Shown: piece after piece, positions 39,054-49,261 of the stretch | Position numbering within the stretch: position 1 is the stretch's first letter | Layout of the letters: the number at the start of each line of letters is the position of its first letter | Source: Huaxiibacter chinensis | Lineage (GTDB): Bacteria; Pseudomonadota; Gammaproteobacteria; Enterobacterales; Enterobacteriaceae | Assembly (NCBI RefSeq): GCF_022171985.1 | Contig: NZ_JAJVHF010000003.1 | Coordinates: 496,001-560,000 of the forward strand | Direction of reading: 5' to 3' | DNA: 64,000 nucleotides | Notes under the pieces: generated by a model | The model's input: only the letters and a program-made list of their open reading frames with translations | What the model was told of the DNA's origin: nothing | Database searches by the model: none | Made by a program: the position numbers and the translations under genes

Positions 39054-40445
39054 TTATGATTTAACGTGTTTCTGACGGCGGCCGTACACCAGCCAGGTCA
39101 GCAGAACACAGACGACGTAAAACACCAGAAAGACTTTCATCGCCCCCACCGGCGAGCCGGTCATGGCGAGCGATGTGCCAAATGCTTTAGGAATAAAGAA
39201 GCCGCCGACGGCACCAATCGCCGAGATAAATCCCAGCGCAGCCGCCGTGTCTGTCACCGCCGCTTGTTGTGCCTGTTCCTCCGTTCCGCCATGCAGTTTG
39301 ACCTGATAAAGGGTGATCTGGCGGAAGATGACGGCGATCATCTGAAAGGTTGACCCGCTGCCTAAACCCGCCGTCAGGAACAACCCCATAAAGACCAGGT
39401 AGAACGCGGTGAAATTACCGGAACCCGAGCCGGGTAAGGTCAGGAAGATCAGCGCGCTGAACAGCGCCATAAAGATAAAATTGACCAGCGTGACGCGCAC
39501 GCCCCCCAGTTTATCGGACACCACACCGCCAGCCGAACGTGCCAGGGCGCCAATCAACGGGCCGAAGAACGCCAGATGAAGAATATTAACGTCGGGAAAC
39601 TGGGTTTTCGCGAGCATGGCAAAACCCGCCGAAAAGCCGATAAAGGAGCCGAATGTTGCCAGGTACAGCAAACTCAGCAACCACAGATGGGGCTGTTTCA
39701 ATACCGGAAGCTGGCTGGCTATCGACGCCTTAGAGCTGGCGATGTCATTCATGCCAAAGAAGGCGGCAAGGGTGGCAATAAACAGGAGCGGCGCCCAAAT
39801 CCAGGCAGCATTCGCCAGGGAGAGCGTTGACCCATCTTCCTGCGTGACGCCGTGTACGCCAAGGAAGGTAAACATCGGCAGAAAAATGACCGCCGGAGCG
39901 ACCATCTGCATGACGCTCACCCCCAGATTACCCAGGCCGCCATTAATGCCGAGGGCGCTTCCTTGTTTCGCTTTTGGGAAGAAGAAACTGATGTTGCCCA
40001 TACTGGAAGCAAAGTTTGCACCGGCGAACCCACACAGCAGGGCAATGGTAATAAAGACCCAGTAAGGCGTGGCGCTGTTCTGAACGGCAATCCCGAGCCA
40101 GACGCAGGGAATAATCAGTATAACGGTGCTTAATACGGTCCATTTACGCCCGCCAAATATCGGGACCATGAAAGAGTAGGGAACACGTAATATTGCGCCC
40201 GAAAGAGAAGGAAGCGCCGTTAACATAAAGAGTTGGTCAGTGGTAAAATTAAATCCGACTTTATTGAGGTTTACCGCAACGGCACTAAACAACATCCAGA
40301 CGCAAAAGGCCAGCAGCAGGCATGAGACAGAGATCCATAAATTTCGGCGGGCGATATGCTTACCTTTATTTTCCCAAAATGCCGCGTTTTCCGGTTTCCA
40401 GTTATTCAAAAGATAATGATTATTTTTCTCACTTTGTTGTGACAT
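39054..40445 (-). CDS. narU: Nitrate/nitrite antiporter NarU
   Basis: MFS transporter of the nitrate-nitrite porter family, 463 residues, 12 helices. Two nitrate signature stretches are present: GFAGANFASSMGNISFFFPK followed by AKQGSALGINGGLGNLGVSV, and GLGSGSTFQMIAVIFRQ near residue 355. N-terminus NWKPENAAFWENKGKHIARRN as in NarU. First gene of the narUZYWV cluster, 68 bp before narZ. In E. coli the cluster is sigma-S dependent; the 212 bp upstream are AT-rich without a clear box I can name. Confidence 0.95.
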   Translation of the reverse strand: MSQQSEKNNHYLLNNWKPENAAFWENKGKHIARRNLWISVSCLLLAFCVWMLFSAVAVNLNKVGFNFTTDQLFMLTALPSLSGAILRVPYSFMVPIFGGRKWTVLSTVILIIPCVWLGIAVQNSATPYWVFITIALLCGFAGANFASSMGNISFFFPKAKQGSALGINGGLGNLGVSVMQMVAPAVIFLPMFTFLGVHGVTQEDGSTLSLANAAWIWAPLLFIATLAAFFGMNDIASSKASIASQLPVLKQPHLWLLSLLYLATFGSFIGFSAGFAMLAKTQFPDVNILHLAFFGPLIGALARSAGGVVSDKLGGVRVTLVNFIFMALFSALIFLTLPGSGSGNFTAFYLVFMGLFLTAGLGSGSTFQMIAVIFRQITLYQVKLHGGTEEQAQQAAVTDTAAALGFISAIGAVGGFFIPKAFGTSLAMTGSPVGAMKVFLVFYVVCVLLTWLVYGRRQKHVKS

Positions 40446-40570
40446 ATCACCCTCGTACTTACCCGTATTTAAAACAAAAAGGAAGTAAAAACAGACAGTT
40501 GCCTGATGGTGCGCCTTTATGAAATATTAGGATTTTTTGGGATACGTCTGAAGGATAGATAAAAATACGA

Positions 40571-40600
40571 ACCCCTGTGTTTAGAAGGGAGATGAGGGGT
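40571..40600 (-). terminator. Possible terminator after smvR
   Basis: ACCCCT / AGGGGT stem with an 18-nt loop; reading on the - strand it is followed by TCGTATTTTTATC. Located between smvR and the narU promoter. Confidence 0.4.
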
Positions 40601-40657
40601 CGCATTAAGTGTTACTAAATGTAAATTATAGTGTCACGCTTTACTCATTAAGAAGTA

Positions 40658-41233
40658 TTAATGCAATTCGAGTGTAATAAGTTTGTCAAGATGGTTGTTA
40701 AACGCGATTTGATCCATTTCAGGCATATTCAGAACATAAATTCCATCAAGCCCGCAAACCAGTCCGATTAAACGCCAGGCAATATTTTCCGGTGTGTCGT
40801 GTAAAACAAAGGCTTTCTCGCTGGCGCCCTGGCAAATAATCTTCACGGTTTCCTGATGCCACATTTCCATGGTCAGAACGTAAGCCCCTTTGATTTCCGG
40901 ATCGCGGGTGGCCAGAAATTGCGCTTCACGCCATAACCGGATGTAAGGCTCAAAGCCACCTTCATCGCTGCCCAGCATGCCATGCAGACGCTCGCGCCAT
41001 GTTGCCGTTTCTGGAACGACTTCCGCATCCAGAAGGGCGCGGATAAGAAGAATAAAGGATTGCGCTTTGAGCTCACCGATACTTGCAAAATGGTGATGAA
41101 CTTGCCCGGCGGCGACGCCCGCCTCTGTGGCGATGCGCCTGACCGTCATACCGGTAAATCCCTCTTTTAAGGCGACATGCATAGCGGCATGGAGAATTGC
41201 CTCTCTTCGTTCATCCTTGCTTAAATAGGCCAT
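40658..41233 (-). CDS. smvR: TetR-family repressor SmvR
   Basis: TetR regulator of 191 residues. HTH: ERREAILHAAMHVALKEGFT followed by GMTVRRIATEAGVAAGQVHHHF; C-terminal ligand domain. In Salmonella and Klebsiella SmvR represses the adjacent efflux gene smvA, and its loss gives resistance to cationic biocides such as chlorhexidine. The ATG at 41233 gives the family start MAYLSKDERRE; the TTG five codons upstream is not supported. Divergent from smvA with two operator-like repeats between. Confidence 0.92.
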   Translation of the reverse strand: MAYLSKDERREAILHAAMHVALKEGFTGMTVRRIATEAGVAAGQVHHHFASIGELKAQSFILLIRALLDAEVVPETATWRERLHGMLGSDEGGFEPYIRLWREAQFLATRDPEIKGAYVLTMEMWHQETVKIICQGASEKAFVLHDTPENIAWRLIGLVCGLDGIYVLNMPEMDQIAFNNHLDKLITLELH

Positions 41234-41276
41234 CTTTTTCACTCTCAACAGTAATGAAACGAGTGTAACAAAAAAC

Positions 41277-41325
41277 TGGACATGCGTTCAACAATGCGTA
41301 GGATCCTCTTTTGGACATGTGTCCA
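41277..41325. promoter_or_regulatory. Two SmvR operator candidates
   Basis: TGGACA-TG-TGTCCA (41312-41325) is an inverted repeat with perfect 6-bp arms; TGGACATGCGTTCA (41277-41290) repeats it imperfectly 35 bp upstream. They lie between the divergent smvR and smvA starts, where TetR-type repressors bind. Confidence 0.65.
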
Positions 41326-41348
41326 GATTTCGAATAAAAAGGAAATTT

Positions 41349-42824
41349 ATGTTTCGTCAGTGGTTAGCATTAGTCATTATCGTGCTGGTCTATATCCCGG
41401 TGGCGATTGACGCAACGGTGCTGCACGTTGCCGCGCCGACGTTGAGTTTGACGCTGGGTGCCAGCGGTAACGAATTGCTGTGGATTATTGATATTTATTC
41501 GCTGGTGATGGCCGGCATGGTCTTGCCGATGGGCGCGCTGGGCGATCGCATTGGCTTTAAAAAGTTGTTGATCCTCGGCAGTGTTCTCTTTGGGCTTTCC
41601 TCCCTGGCGGCGGCTTTTTCGCCCACTGCGGGCTGGCTGATTACGGCTCGCGCGTCATTAGCGATTGGCGCGGCGATGATCATTCCCGCCACGCTTGCCG
41701 GGATCCGTACGCTGTTCATTGAACCTCGCCACCGTAATATCGCGCTTGGCGTCTGGGCGGCGGTGGGATCCGGCGGTGCTGCGTTTGGTCCACTGGTAGG
41801 GGGAATGCTGCTCGAGCATTTCTACTGGGGTTCCGTCTTTTTGATCAACGTACCGATCGTTATAGTGGTTGTCGCGCTCGCGGCGCGTCTGGTCCCCGCA
41901 CAGCAAGGACGGCCTGAGCAGCCTATTAATATCAGCCATGCGTTGATGCTGATCGTTGCTATTCTGCTACTGGTGTTCAGCGCTAAAACAGCCCTGAAGG
42001 GGGTGCTTTCCCCGTGGCTGGTGGCGGCAACGTTGCTGACCAGTGCCGGTATGTTGTTTGTTTTTGTGCGGATCCAGCTTCGCGCCAGCACGCCCATGAT
42101 CGATATGCGGCTTTTTACGCATCGCATTATTTTAAGCGGCGTGGTGATGGCGATGATTGCGCTGGTGGGTTTTGAACTGCTAATGGCCCAGGAACTGCAG
42201 TTTGTGCACGGTTTCACCCCGTTTGAAGCCGGAACATTTATGCTGCCGGTGATGGTGGCCAGTGGTTTTAGCGGGCCAATCGCCGGGGTTCTGGTCGGGC
42301 GGCTGGGGCTGCGAATTGTGGCCGCGGGCGGGATGGGGTTGAGTGCAGTAAGTTTTATTGGTCTGTCGCAACTCGATTTCAGCACGCAGCAATGGCAGGC
42401 ATGGAGCCTGATGGTTCTGCTTGGCTTTAGCGCGGCGAGTGCGTTGCTGGCATCGACGTCTGCGATCATGGCCGCTGCTCCCAAAGAGAAAGCGGCTGCC
42501 GCGGGGGCGATTGAAACCATGTCTTACGAGCTGGGGGCGGGGCTGGGCATTGCGCTGTTTGGTTTGCTGTTGACCCGGAGCTTTTCGGCGTCCATCGAGC
42601 TGCCAGCAGGGCTTGCAGCATCGCTGGCTGAAAAAGCGTCATCATCAATGGGTGAAGCCGTTAACGTCGCCCAGGGACTGACGCCGGCACTGGCTGATGC
42701 AGTGATCGCGTCAGCGAAGACGGCGTTTATCACCTCCCACAGCGTGGCGCTGGGCAGTGCGGGCGCGATGTTAATGCTGTTGGCCATCGGTGTCTGGTTT
42801 AGCCTGGCAAAAGTACCGAAGTAG
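41349..42824 (+). CDS. smvA: MFS efflux pump SmvA
   Basis: DHA2-type major facilitator drug:H+ antiporter of 491 residues, 14 helices. In Salmonella it exports methyl viologen, acriflavine and other quaternary cations. Visible: IDATVLHVAAPTLSLTLGAS, IYSLVMAGMVLPMGALGDRI followed by GFKKLLILG (motif A), GVWAAVGSGGAAFGPLVGGM. AGGA precedes the ATG at 41349; the GTG 10 codons upstream overlaps the operator and is rejected. Order narU-smvR-smvA-ompD-yddG is as in Salmonella. Confidence 0.94.
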   Translation: MFRQWLALVIIVLVYIPVAIDATVLHVAAPTLSLTLGASGNELLWIIDIYSLVMAGMVLPMGALGDRIGFKKLLILGSVLFGLSSLAAAFSPTAGWLITARASLAIGAAMIIPATLAGIRTLFIEPRHRNIALGVWAAVGSGGAAFGPLVGGMLLEHFYWGSVFLINVPIVIVVVALAARLVPAQQGRPEQPINISHALMLIVAILLLVFSAKTALKGVLSPWLVAATLLTSAGMLFVFVRIQLRASTPMIDMRLFTHRIILSGVVMAMIALVGFELLMAQELQFVHGFTPFEAGTFMLPVMVASGFSGPIAGVLVGRLGLRIVAAGGMGLSAVSFIGLSQLDFSTQQWQAWSLMVLLGFSAASALLASTSAIMAAAPKEKAAAAGAIETMSYELGAGLGIALFGLLLTRSFSASIELPAGLAASLAEKASSSMGEAVNVAQGLTPALADAVIASAKTAFITSHSVALGSAGAMLMLLAIGVWFSLAKVPK

Positions 42825-42831
42825 TTTTCAG

Positions 42832-42858
42832 GCCCGACGCTCTGCGTCGGGCGAGTTT
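42832..42858 (+). terminator. Terminator after smvA
   Basis: GCCCGACGC-TCT-GCGTCGGGC, a perfect 9-bp stem, followed by GAGTTTTC; 7 nt after the smvA stop and before the convergent GFA gene. Confidence 0.75.
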
Positions 42859-42868
42859 TCTAAAGGCG

Positions 42869-43315
42869 CTAATTTTCATGCGCTAACAGACAATGATTAT
42901 CCAGCGCCTCAATCTCCGTACCGCTAAAACGCGCGTACTGTCCGGTCAGCCGCCAGAAAGCAGGTTGTGTTTCGGTGTATATTTCCGCCGCCAGGACCAG
43001 ACGACATCGATCGTTTTCCTCGAGTTCAAGCAGTGTCCAGGGAACAAAGTAGCGCCCTGAAGAGGTGAGTTCAAACCACAGTGGGCAGCCGCAGCCAGGG
43101 CAGAACCAGCGCTTACCTCGTGCAGACGAGGTGAAATACGAGGGGGCAATGGAGGCCTTTTCCAGATCAGGTGCGGCGTTCGTTTCAAGATACATCGCAA
43201 TGCCGCCCGACCATTTCTGGCAAAGCGTACAATGACAAGCATAGACGTCGAGATTATCGATATTTACGCTGAAATGACTCATCCCACATAAACAGCGTCC
43301 GGTATAGCGTTGCAT
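42869..43315 (-). CDS. GFA-family protein (CENP-V/GFA domain)
   Basis: Zinc-binding protein of 148 residues in the glutathione-dependent formaldehyde-activating family. Zinc cysteines are in GRCLCGMSHF, YACHCTLCQKWSG and FCPGCGCPLWF. Members are sometimes called S-(hydroxymethyl)glutathione synthases, but most are uncharacterised. The ATG at 43315 has GGGAG 6 nt upstream; the frame opening at 43333 lacks one. Position between smvA and ompD is accessory relative to K-12. Confidence 0.88.
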   Translation of the reverse strand: MQRYTGRCLCGMSHFSVNIDNLDVYACHCTLCQKWSGGIAMYLETNAAPDLEKASIAPSYFTSSARGKRWFCPGCGCPLWFELTSSGRYFVPWTLLELEENDRCRLVLAAEIYTETQPAFWRLTGQYARFSGTEIEALDNHCLLAHEN

Positions 43316-43345
43316 GGCGTACTCCCTTATCACGCCAGATAGAGC

Positions 43346-43378
43346 GAAAAAAAGCCAGCCACAAGGGCTGGCTTTTTA
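43346..43378 (-). terminator. Terminator after ompD
   Basis: AAAAAGCCAGCC-ACAAG-GGCTGGCTTTTT with flanking A and T runs; strong intrinsic terminator in the leftward direction of ompD, also usable from the other strand. Confidence 0.92.
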
Positions 43379-43391
43379 AACCGTCACAATC

Positions 43392-44474
43392 TTAGAACTG
43401 GTAGGTCAGACCCAGTGCAACGATGTTGTCGGTCGCAACACCAGCAGCTTTGGTGAAGTTGCTGTCGTCAACGAGGTTGATTTTGTAGTCCGCGTAGGTG
43501 GACATGTTTTTGTTGAAGTAGTAAGTCGCACCCACTTCGATGTACTCAACCAGATCCTGGTCGCCATAGTTGTTGATATCTTTACCTTTGGATTTCAGGT
43601 AAGCAATGGATGGACGCAGACCGAAGTCGAACTGGTACTGTGCTACCGCTTCGAAGTTCTGCGCTTTATTCGCAATATAACCATCACCGAAGTTAGTCAT
43701 GTTGCGGGTTTCAGAGTAGGTCGTTGCCAGATAGATGTTGTTCGCATCATATTTCAGGCCAGCTGCCCACACTTCTGCATTCTCACCGCCGGCATTGATG
43801 GTGCCTGCTACGCGACCTGCTGCAACCTGGTTGTCAGTACGGTCAGATTTTGCATAGGTAGCGCCCGCTGCGAAACCGTTCATTTCGTAAGTTGATGACA
43901 GGCCCCAGCCATCACCGTTCGCTTTAGTGATGTCACGGTCGTCGTTTTTACCCTGATACTGTGCAGCAAAGTTCAGACCATCTACCAGACCGAAGAAGTC
44001 CTGGTTACGGTAGGTTGCAACACCCGTGGTACGGCCGGTCATGAAGGCATCGGTCTGAGTCCAGGTGTCACCGCCAAATTCTGGCAGTACGTCAGTCCAT
44101 GCGCCGATGTCGTAAGCAACACCGTAGTTACGACCGTAGTCGAATGAGCCAAATTCGTTGAATTTCAGACCCGCGAATGCCAGACGCGTTTTGTTGCCTT
44201 TGTCGCCGTTGGATTCGTCGTTATTGCCTTTGAATTCGTATTCCCACTGACCGTAACCGGTCATCTGGTCGTTGATCTGAGTTTCACCTTTGAAGCCCAG
44301 ACGAACATAAGTTTTGTCGCCGTCGTCGCTGCTATTGTCAGAGAAATAGTGCAGGCCGGTTACTTTGCCGTACAGATCCAGTTTGTTACCGTCTTTGTTA
44401 TAAACTTCGGCAGCGTTTACCGCGCCTGCCGCCAACATGGAAGTTACTGCCACTGCAACTAATTTAAGATTCAT
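43392..44474 (-). CDS. ompD: General porin, OmpD/NmpC type
   Basis: Trimeric outer-membrane porin of 360 residues with signal peptide [21 protein letters not shown]. Mature start [17 protein letters not shown], loop-3 region [21 protein letters not shown]-terminal LGLTYQF with terminal Phe required for barrel assembly. The extracellular loops and the position between smvA and yddG match Salmonella ompD; in K-12 this slot holds only a porin remnant (yddL). OmpN or OmpC naming is possible in other annotations. Confidence 0.85.
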   Translation of the reverse strand: MNLKLVAVAVTSMLAAGAVNAAEVYNKDGNKLDLYGKVTGLHYFSDNSSDDGDKTYVRLGFKGETQINDQMTGYGQWEYEFKGNNDESNGDKGNKTRLAFAGLKFNEFGSFDYGRNYGVAYDIGAWTDVLPEFGGDTWTQTDAFMTGRTTGVATYRNQDFFGLVDGLNFAAQYQGKNDDRDITKANGDGWGLSSTYEMNGFAAGATYAKSDRTDNQVAAGRVAGTINAGGENAEVWAAGLKYDANNIYLATTYSETRNMTNFGDGYIANKAQNFEAVAQYQFDFGLRPSIAYLKSKGKDINNYGDQDLVEYIEVGATYYFNKNMSTYADYKINLVDDSNFTKAAGVATDNIVALGLTYQF

Positions 44475-45103
44475 TGTTAAAACCCTTATAATTTTATTTA
44501 GGTATTTCCTGTGCCATTTCTAAACAATTAGTAAACGAGGCTGTTCGTCAACGGCATGCTATTTTTAAGAATCTAATAGCCTTGTTTCAATAATAAGTTT
44601 CAAATTATTACTTATAATTTCAAAGAGTGTGATCGGGATCGGATAAATGCGCCTGAAAAGGCTGAAATTGGCTAATAATTAGGCCAAATATCACTATTTC
44701 ATCATGTTTATCATTCACGATTAAATAGTTTATTGTCGTTTTAGTTTTGGTGGTTAATTATCGTTTCTCGTGAATGAAATGCTTAAATAATACGCAGCGC
44801 AATAACCTGAAAACAATAGCTTAGAGATTTATCTGACTACTTATCAAACAATTTATTTTGAAATATCCAGAAACACACTATTGCGATTTGTGCTATATCG
44901 GGCGGTAATATAAGAAGGGCACTAATAACAACTGTTGTCAGTTTATGTCAATATAAATGTAAGGGAACATTACGGGTGAGCAATATAAACAATTATTAAA
45001 CAGAGACGCTACGTAATAAATTGAGATTTTGACGCAGGATCACACTATCAACCCACACGTGGCGTCGCCGGGAATAATTTTGTCCGGCGACGAAGCGCAT
45101 TCA
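44475..45103. other. 629-bp AT-rich region upstream of ompD
   Basis: A long non-coding stretch, strongly AT-rich from 44480 to 45030, probably containing the ompD promoter, 5' UTR and OmpR- or H-NS-type control. Near the yddG end is a 9-bp inverted repeat CGTCGCCGG / CCGGCGACG (45063-45092) with a 12-nt loop, which may end yddG transcription. No open frame in it looks like a gene; I see no sRNA that I can name. Confidence 0.6.
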
Positions 45104-45985
45104 TTAACGACGAGTGGCGTACCAACAGAGAAGCGAACCCGCGCATACCATGATGGCGCCTTGCCAGAAGGCAAAGGAGAGAGGGGCACTCAGCAGAATC
45201 GCCGCCAGTGCTGCTGAAAGCACAGGGGTGAAATAGGAGACGGTGGCCAGCACGGAAACATTGCCGTGGAGGATACCTATATTCCACGATGCGTAACCAA
45301 AACCCAGCGCCACGCCGCACATCAATAATTTGATCACGACGGGGAGGCTAAACACCATCTCTGGCTGTTCACTCAGTAGATATTTCAACCATAAACTCAC
45401 GGCCGTCAGAAGCACAAAGAGCGTGATGCCGTTCTGCCCTTTGGCATATTTACTGGTCACCGTGCAGTAGGCGGCCCAGATAAATGCGCCCGCGCAGGCC
45501 AGGCCGTAGCTAAGCGGACTGGAGACAATATTGGCGATTATCTCATCAATATGAAGCCCGCGTTCTCCCCCCAATACCCACGCGATGCCCAGGATCGAAA
45601 GTAATAATCCCGGCACGACCCACAGGTTCGATTTTTGACCATTGAACAGAATGGCAAACACAATCGTCAGGCTTGGCCAAAGATAATTGACCATGCCCAC
45701 TTCGATGGCCTGTTGACGAGTTGCGGCATAGCCCAGAGAGAGCGCAAGGCAAATTTCATAGCTCACAAATAAAACGCTGCCTGCAATAAGATAGCGTGGC
45801 GAAAAACGTTTAAGTTCAGGAAAGCCTACCGTCGCCAGACATAATAATCCGCTCACGGTATAGATCATTGCTGCGCCGCCCACTGGCCCCAGGCCTTCAC
45901 TGACGCCCCGAATAAGCCCAACCATCGTACTCCAGAGAAATATGGCGGCCAGACCAATCAGCGTCGCTCTCTTTTTGTCCATCAT
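45104..45985 (-). CDS. yddG: Aromatic amino acid exporter YddG (DMT family)
   Basis: Ten-helix drug/metabolite transporter of 293 residues, equal to E. coli YddG, which exports aromatic amino acids and related compounds. IFLWSTMVGLIRGVSEGLGP followed by VGGAAMIYTVSG, FVSYEICLALSLGYAAT and GMVNYLWPSLTIVFAILFNG are characteristic; two EamA repeats. Start taken at the first of two adjacent ATG codons. Divergent from fdnG. Confidence 0.94.
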   Translation of the reverse strand: MMDKKRATLIGLAAIFLWSTMVGLIRGVSEGLGPVGGAAMIYTVSGLLCLATVGFPELKRFSPRYLIAGSVLFVSYEICLALSLGYAATRQQAIEVGMVNYLWPSLTIVFAILFNGQKSNLWVVPGLLLSILGIAWVLGGERGLHIDEIIANIVSSPLSYGLACAGAFIWAAYCTVTSKYAKGQNGITLFVLLTAVSLWLKYLLSEQPEMVFSLPVVIKLLMCGVALGFGYASWNIGILHGNVSVLATVSYFTPVLSAALAAILLSAPLSFAFWQGAIMVCAGSLLCWYATRR

Positions 45986-46062
45986 TTATCCAATGAAATT
46001 CTTAACATGGGGCGAATTTATAGCATTTTTTCAGGTGCTTCCGCGAACCTTACGCGCAATCT

Positions 46063-46140
46063 GTAACCCCTTAGGATTAAAGAATCGTCACAAGGGCGAC
46101 TATTTAGGGGGCGAAAAATGGCGACATTGATTTGACGCAA
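46063..46140 (+). promoter_or_regulatory. fdnG control region: weak NarL-like and FNR-like sites
   Basis: TTGAT-N4-CGCAA (46127-46140) keeps the left FNR half-site but a degraded right half. TAACCCCTTAGGATTA (46064-46079) resembles a diverged NarL 7-2-7 site. E. coli fdnGHI is activated by FNR and nitrate-NarL; these are candidates only. Confidence 0.3.
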
Positions 46141-46202
46141 AAAACGCAGGGGTATTGCTGTTAGTTTGCGCCGCGAAGTCTTAATTAATAACGAGGACAA
46201 CA

Positions 46203-49200
46203 ATGGACGTCAGCCGCAGAAAGTTTTTTAAAATCTGTGCAGGCGGTATGGCCGGAACGACAGCTGCTGCGTTGGGATTTGCGCCCAAAATTGCACTGGC
46301 TCAGTCGCGCAACTTTAAGCTGCTGCGCGCCAAAGAGATTCGTAACACCTGCACGTACTGCTCTGTTGGATGCGGGCTATTGATGTATAGCCTGGGCGAT
46401 GGCGCGAAGAACGCCAAAGAAGCGATTTACCATATTGAAGGGGATCCGGATCATCCGGTGAGCCGTGGGGCACTGTGTCCGAAAGGCGCGGGCCTGCTGG
46501 ATTATGTCCACAGCGAAAATCGTCTGCGTTATCCTGAATACCGTGCGCCGGGTTCCGATAAATGGCAGCGGATCTCGTGGAATGAGGCGTTTTCCAGGAT
46601 TGCAAAACTGATGAAAGCTGACCGCGATGCCAACTTCGTTGAGAAAAACGACAAGGGCGTAACGGTTAACCGCTGGCTTTCCACCGGGATGCTTTGCGCA
46701 TCCGCGGCAAGTAATGAAACCGGCATGCTGACGCAAAAATTTGTGCGTTCACTCGGCATGCTGGCGGTAGACAACCAGGCGCGCGTCTGACACGGACCAA
46801 CGGTAGCAAGTCTTGCTCCAACATTTGGTCGCGGTGCGATGACCAACCACTGGGTTGATATCAAAAACGCAAACGTCGTCGTGGTGATGGGCGGTAACGC
46901 TGCTGAAGCACACCCGGTCGGGTTCCGCTGGGCGATGGAAGCGAAAAACAATAACGACGCGACGCTTATCGTCGTCGATCCCCGCTTTACGCGTACGGCA
47001 TCGGTGGCAGATATCTATGCGCCTATTCGCTCCGGTACGGACATTACGTTCCTCTCGGGCGTGCTGCTGTATCTGATTGAAAACAACAAAATCAATGATG
47101 AGTACGTCAAGCACTACACCAACGCCAATTTACTGGTGCGGGACGATTTTGCCTTTGACGACGGCTTATTCAGTGGTTACGACGCCGATAAACGGCAGTA
47201 CGACAAATCCTCCTGGAACTATCAGTTCGACGAGAACGGCTATGCGAAACGCGATGAAACCCTGACCGATCCGCGCTGCGTGTGGAACTTGCTGAAACAG
47301 CACGTCTCCCGCTATACGCCGGACGTGGTGGAGAACATTTGCGGCACGCCAAAAGCGGACTTCCTGAAGGTTTGCGAAGTGCTGGCCTCCACCAGTGCAG
47401 CCGACCGTACCACTACGTTCCTGTATGCACTGGGTTGGACGCAACACACCGTGGGGGCGCAGAACATCCGTACCATGGCGATGATCCAGCTTCTGCTTGG
47501 CAATATGGGCATGGCGGGAGGTGGGGTGAATGCGCTGCGCGGGCACTCTAATATTCAGGGTCTGACCGATCTCGGTTTGCTGTCCACCAGCCTGCCCGGA
47601 TACCTGACGCTGCCTTCAGACAAACAGGCGGATTTGCAGACCTATCTTGCGGCTAATACGCCAAAAGCCACGCTGGCTGAGCAGGTGAACTACTGGGGTA
47701 ACTATCCTAAGTTCTACGTCAGCCTGATGAAATCTTTCTACGGCGATGCGGCGCAAAAAGAGAACGACTGGGGCTTTGAGTGGTTGCCGAAGTGGGACCA
47801 GGCATACGACGTTATCAAATATTTCAATATGATGGATAAGGGCCAGGTCACGGGCTATATCTGCCAGGGCTTTAACCCGGTTGCGTCGTTCCCGGATAAA
47901 AACAAGGTCGTTCGCAGCCTGAGCAAACTGAAGTATATGGTGGTGATTGATCCCCTGGTCACGGAAACCTCCAACTTCTGGCAAAACCACGGCGAGATGA
48001 ATGACGTGGATACGGCGTCTATTCAGACGGAAGTCTTCCGTCTGCCGTCGACCTGCTTTGCCGAGGAAGACGGATCGATAGCCAACTCCGGTCGCTGGTT
48101 GCAGTGGCACTGGAAAGGCCAGGATGCGCCGGGCGAAGCGCGCAACGACGGTGAAATCCTTGCCGGAATTTATCATCGTTTGCGTGAGATGTACCGCAGC
48201 GAAGGCGGCAAGGGCGCTGAACCGCTGTTGAAGATGAGCTGGGAATACAAACAGCCCGATCATCCGGAATCCGAAGAGGTCGCGAAGGAAAACAACGGCG
48301 TGGCGCTGGCGGATCTGTACGACGCTAACGGCACTCTGCTGGCGAAAAAAGGCCAGCTGCTTAACAGCTTTGCGCTTTTGCGTGATGACGGCACGACAGC
48401 CTCATCCTGCTGGATTTATGCCGGGAGCTGGACGGAACAAGGCAACCAGATGGCCAACCGCGATAACGCTGATCCGTCAGGATTGGGGAATACGCTGGGC
48501 TGGGCGTGGGCATGGCCGCTAAACCGTCGTGTGCTGTATAACCGCGCCTCAGCGGATGTCAACGGCAAGCCGTGGGATCCGAAACGGATGCTCATCGAAT
48601 GGAACGGGACGAAATGGGCGGGGAACGATATCCCGGACTTTAACACCGCGCCGCCGGGCAGTGCGACCAATCCGTTTATCATGCAGCCGGAAGGGCTGGG
48701 ACGACTGTTTGCTCTGGATAAGCTGGCGGAAGGCCCGTTCCCGGAACACTACGAGCCAATGGAAACGCCGCTGGGGACAAACCCGCTGCACCCGAATGTG
48801 ATTTCAAGCCCCGTTGTGCGTCTGTACGAAGAAGATGCGCTGCGTCTGGGCAAGAAAGACAAATTCCCGTACGTGGGCACAACCTATCGTCTGACCGAAC
48901 ATTTCCACACCTGGACTAAGCATGCGCGTTTGAACGCCATCGCGCAGCCAGAACAGTTTGTGGAGATCAGTGAAACGCTGGCAAAAGCGAAAGGTATCGC
49001 TAACGGTGACCACGTGAAGGTGAGCAGCAAGCGCGGCTTCATACGTGCCGTCGCGGTGGTTACGCGCCGTCTGCAGACCCTGAACGTTCACGGTCAGCAG
49101 GTGGAAACGGTAGGGATTCCTCTGCACTGGGGCTTTGAAGGCGTGGCCCAGAAAGGGTATATCGCTAACACCCTGACGCCAAACGTCGGCGATTCCAACT

Positions 49201-49250
49201 CGCAAACGCCAGAGTACAAGGCGTTTTTGGTCAACATCGAGAAAGCGTAA
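46203..49250 (+). CDS. fdnG: Formate dehydrogenase-N alpha subunit (selenoprotein)
   Basis: Catalytic Mo-bisMGD subunit, 1015 residues with an internal UGA read as selenocysteine at codon 196 (46788-46790), exactly the E. coli FdnG position. It oxidises formate in the periplasm and feeds menaquinone. Twin-arginine signal SRRKFFKICAGG at the N-terminus; 4Fe-4S motif CTYCSVGCGLLMYSLGDGAK near residue 50. After the UGA the frame continues with HGPTVASLAPTFGRGAMTNH-like sequence to the stop at 49250. Two-gene calls split at the UGA are wrong. GAGGA precedes the start. First gene of fdnGHI. Confidence 0.97.
46788..46819 (+). promoter_or_regulatory. Bacterial SECIS element in fdnG
   Basis: The UGA at 46788 is followed by a hairpin whose tip is GG-T-AGCAA-GTC-TTGCT-CC (46802-46819), with bulged T46804 and a GU-containing loop, the features bound by SelB in fdnG and fdhF mRNAs. 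Confidence 0.9.
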
Positions 49251-49261
49251 GGAGCGAATAA

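Noticed and set aside
46203-46790. A truncated fdnG ending at TGA and a separate gene from 46839
   Set aside because: The TGA is at codon 196, the known selenocysteine position, with a SECIS hairpin immediately downstream; both parts are in the same frame and give the normal 1015-residue length.
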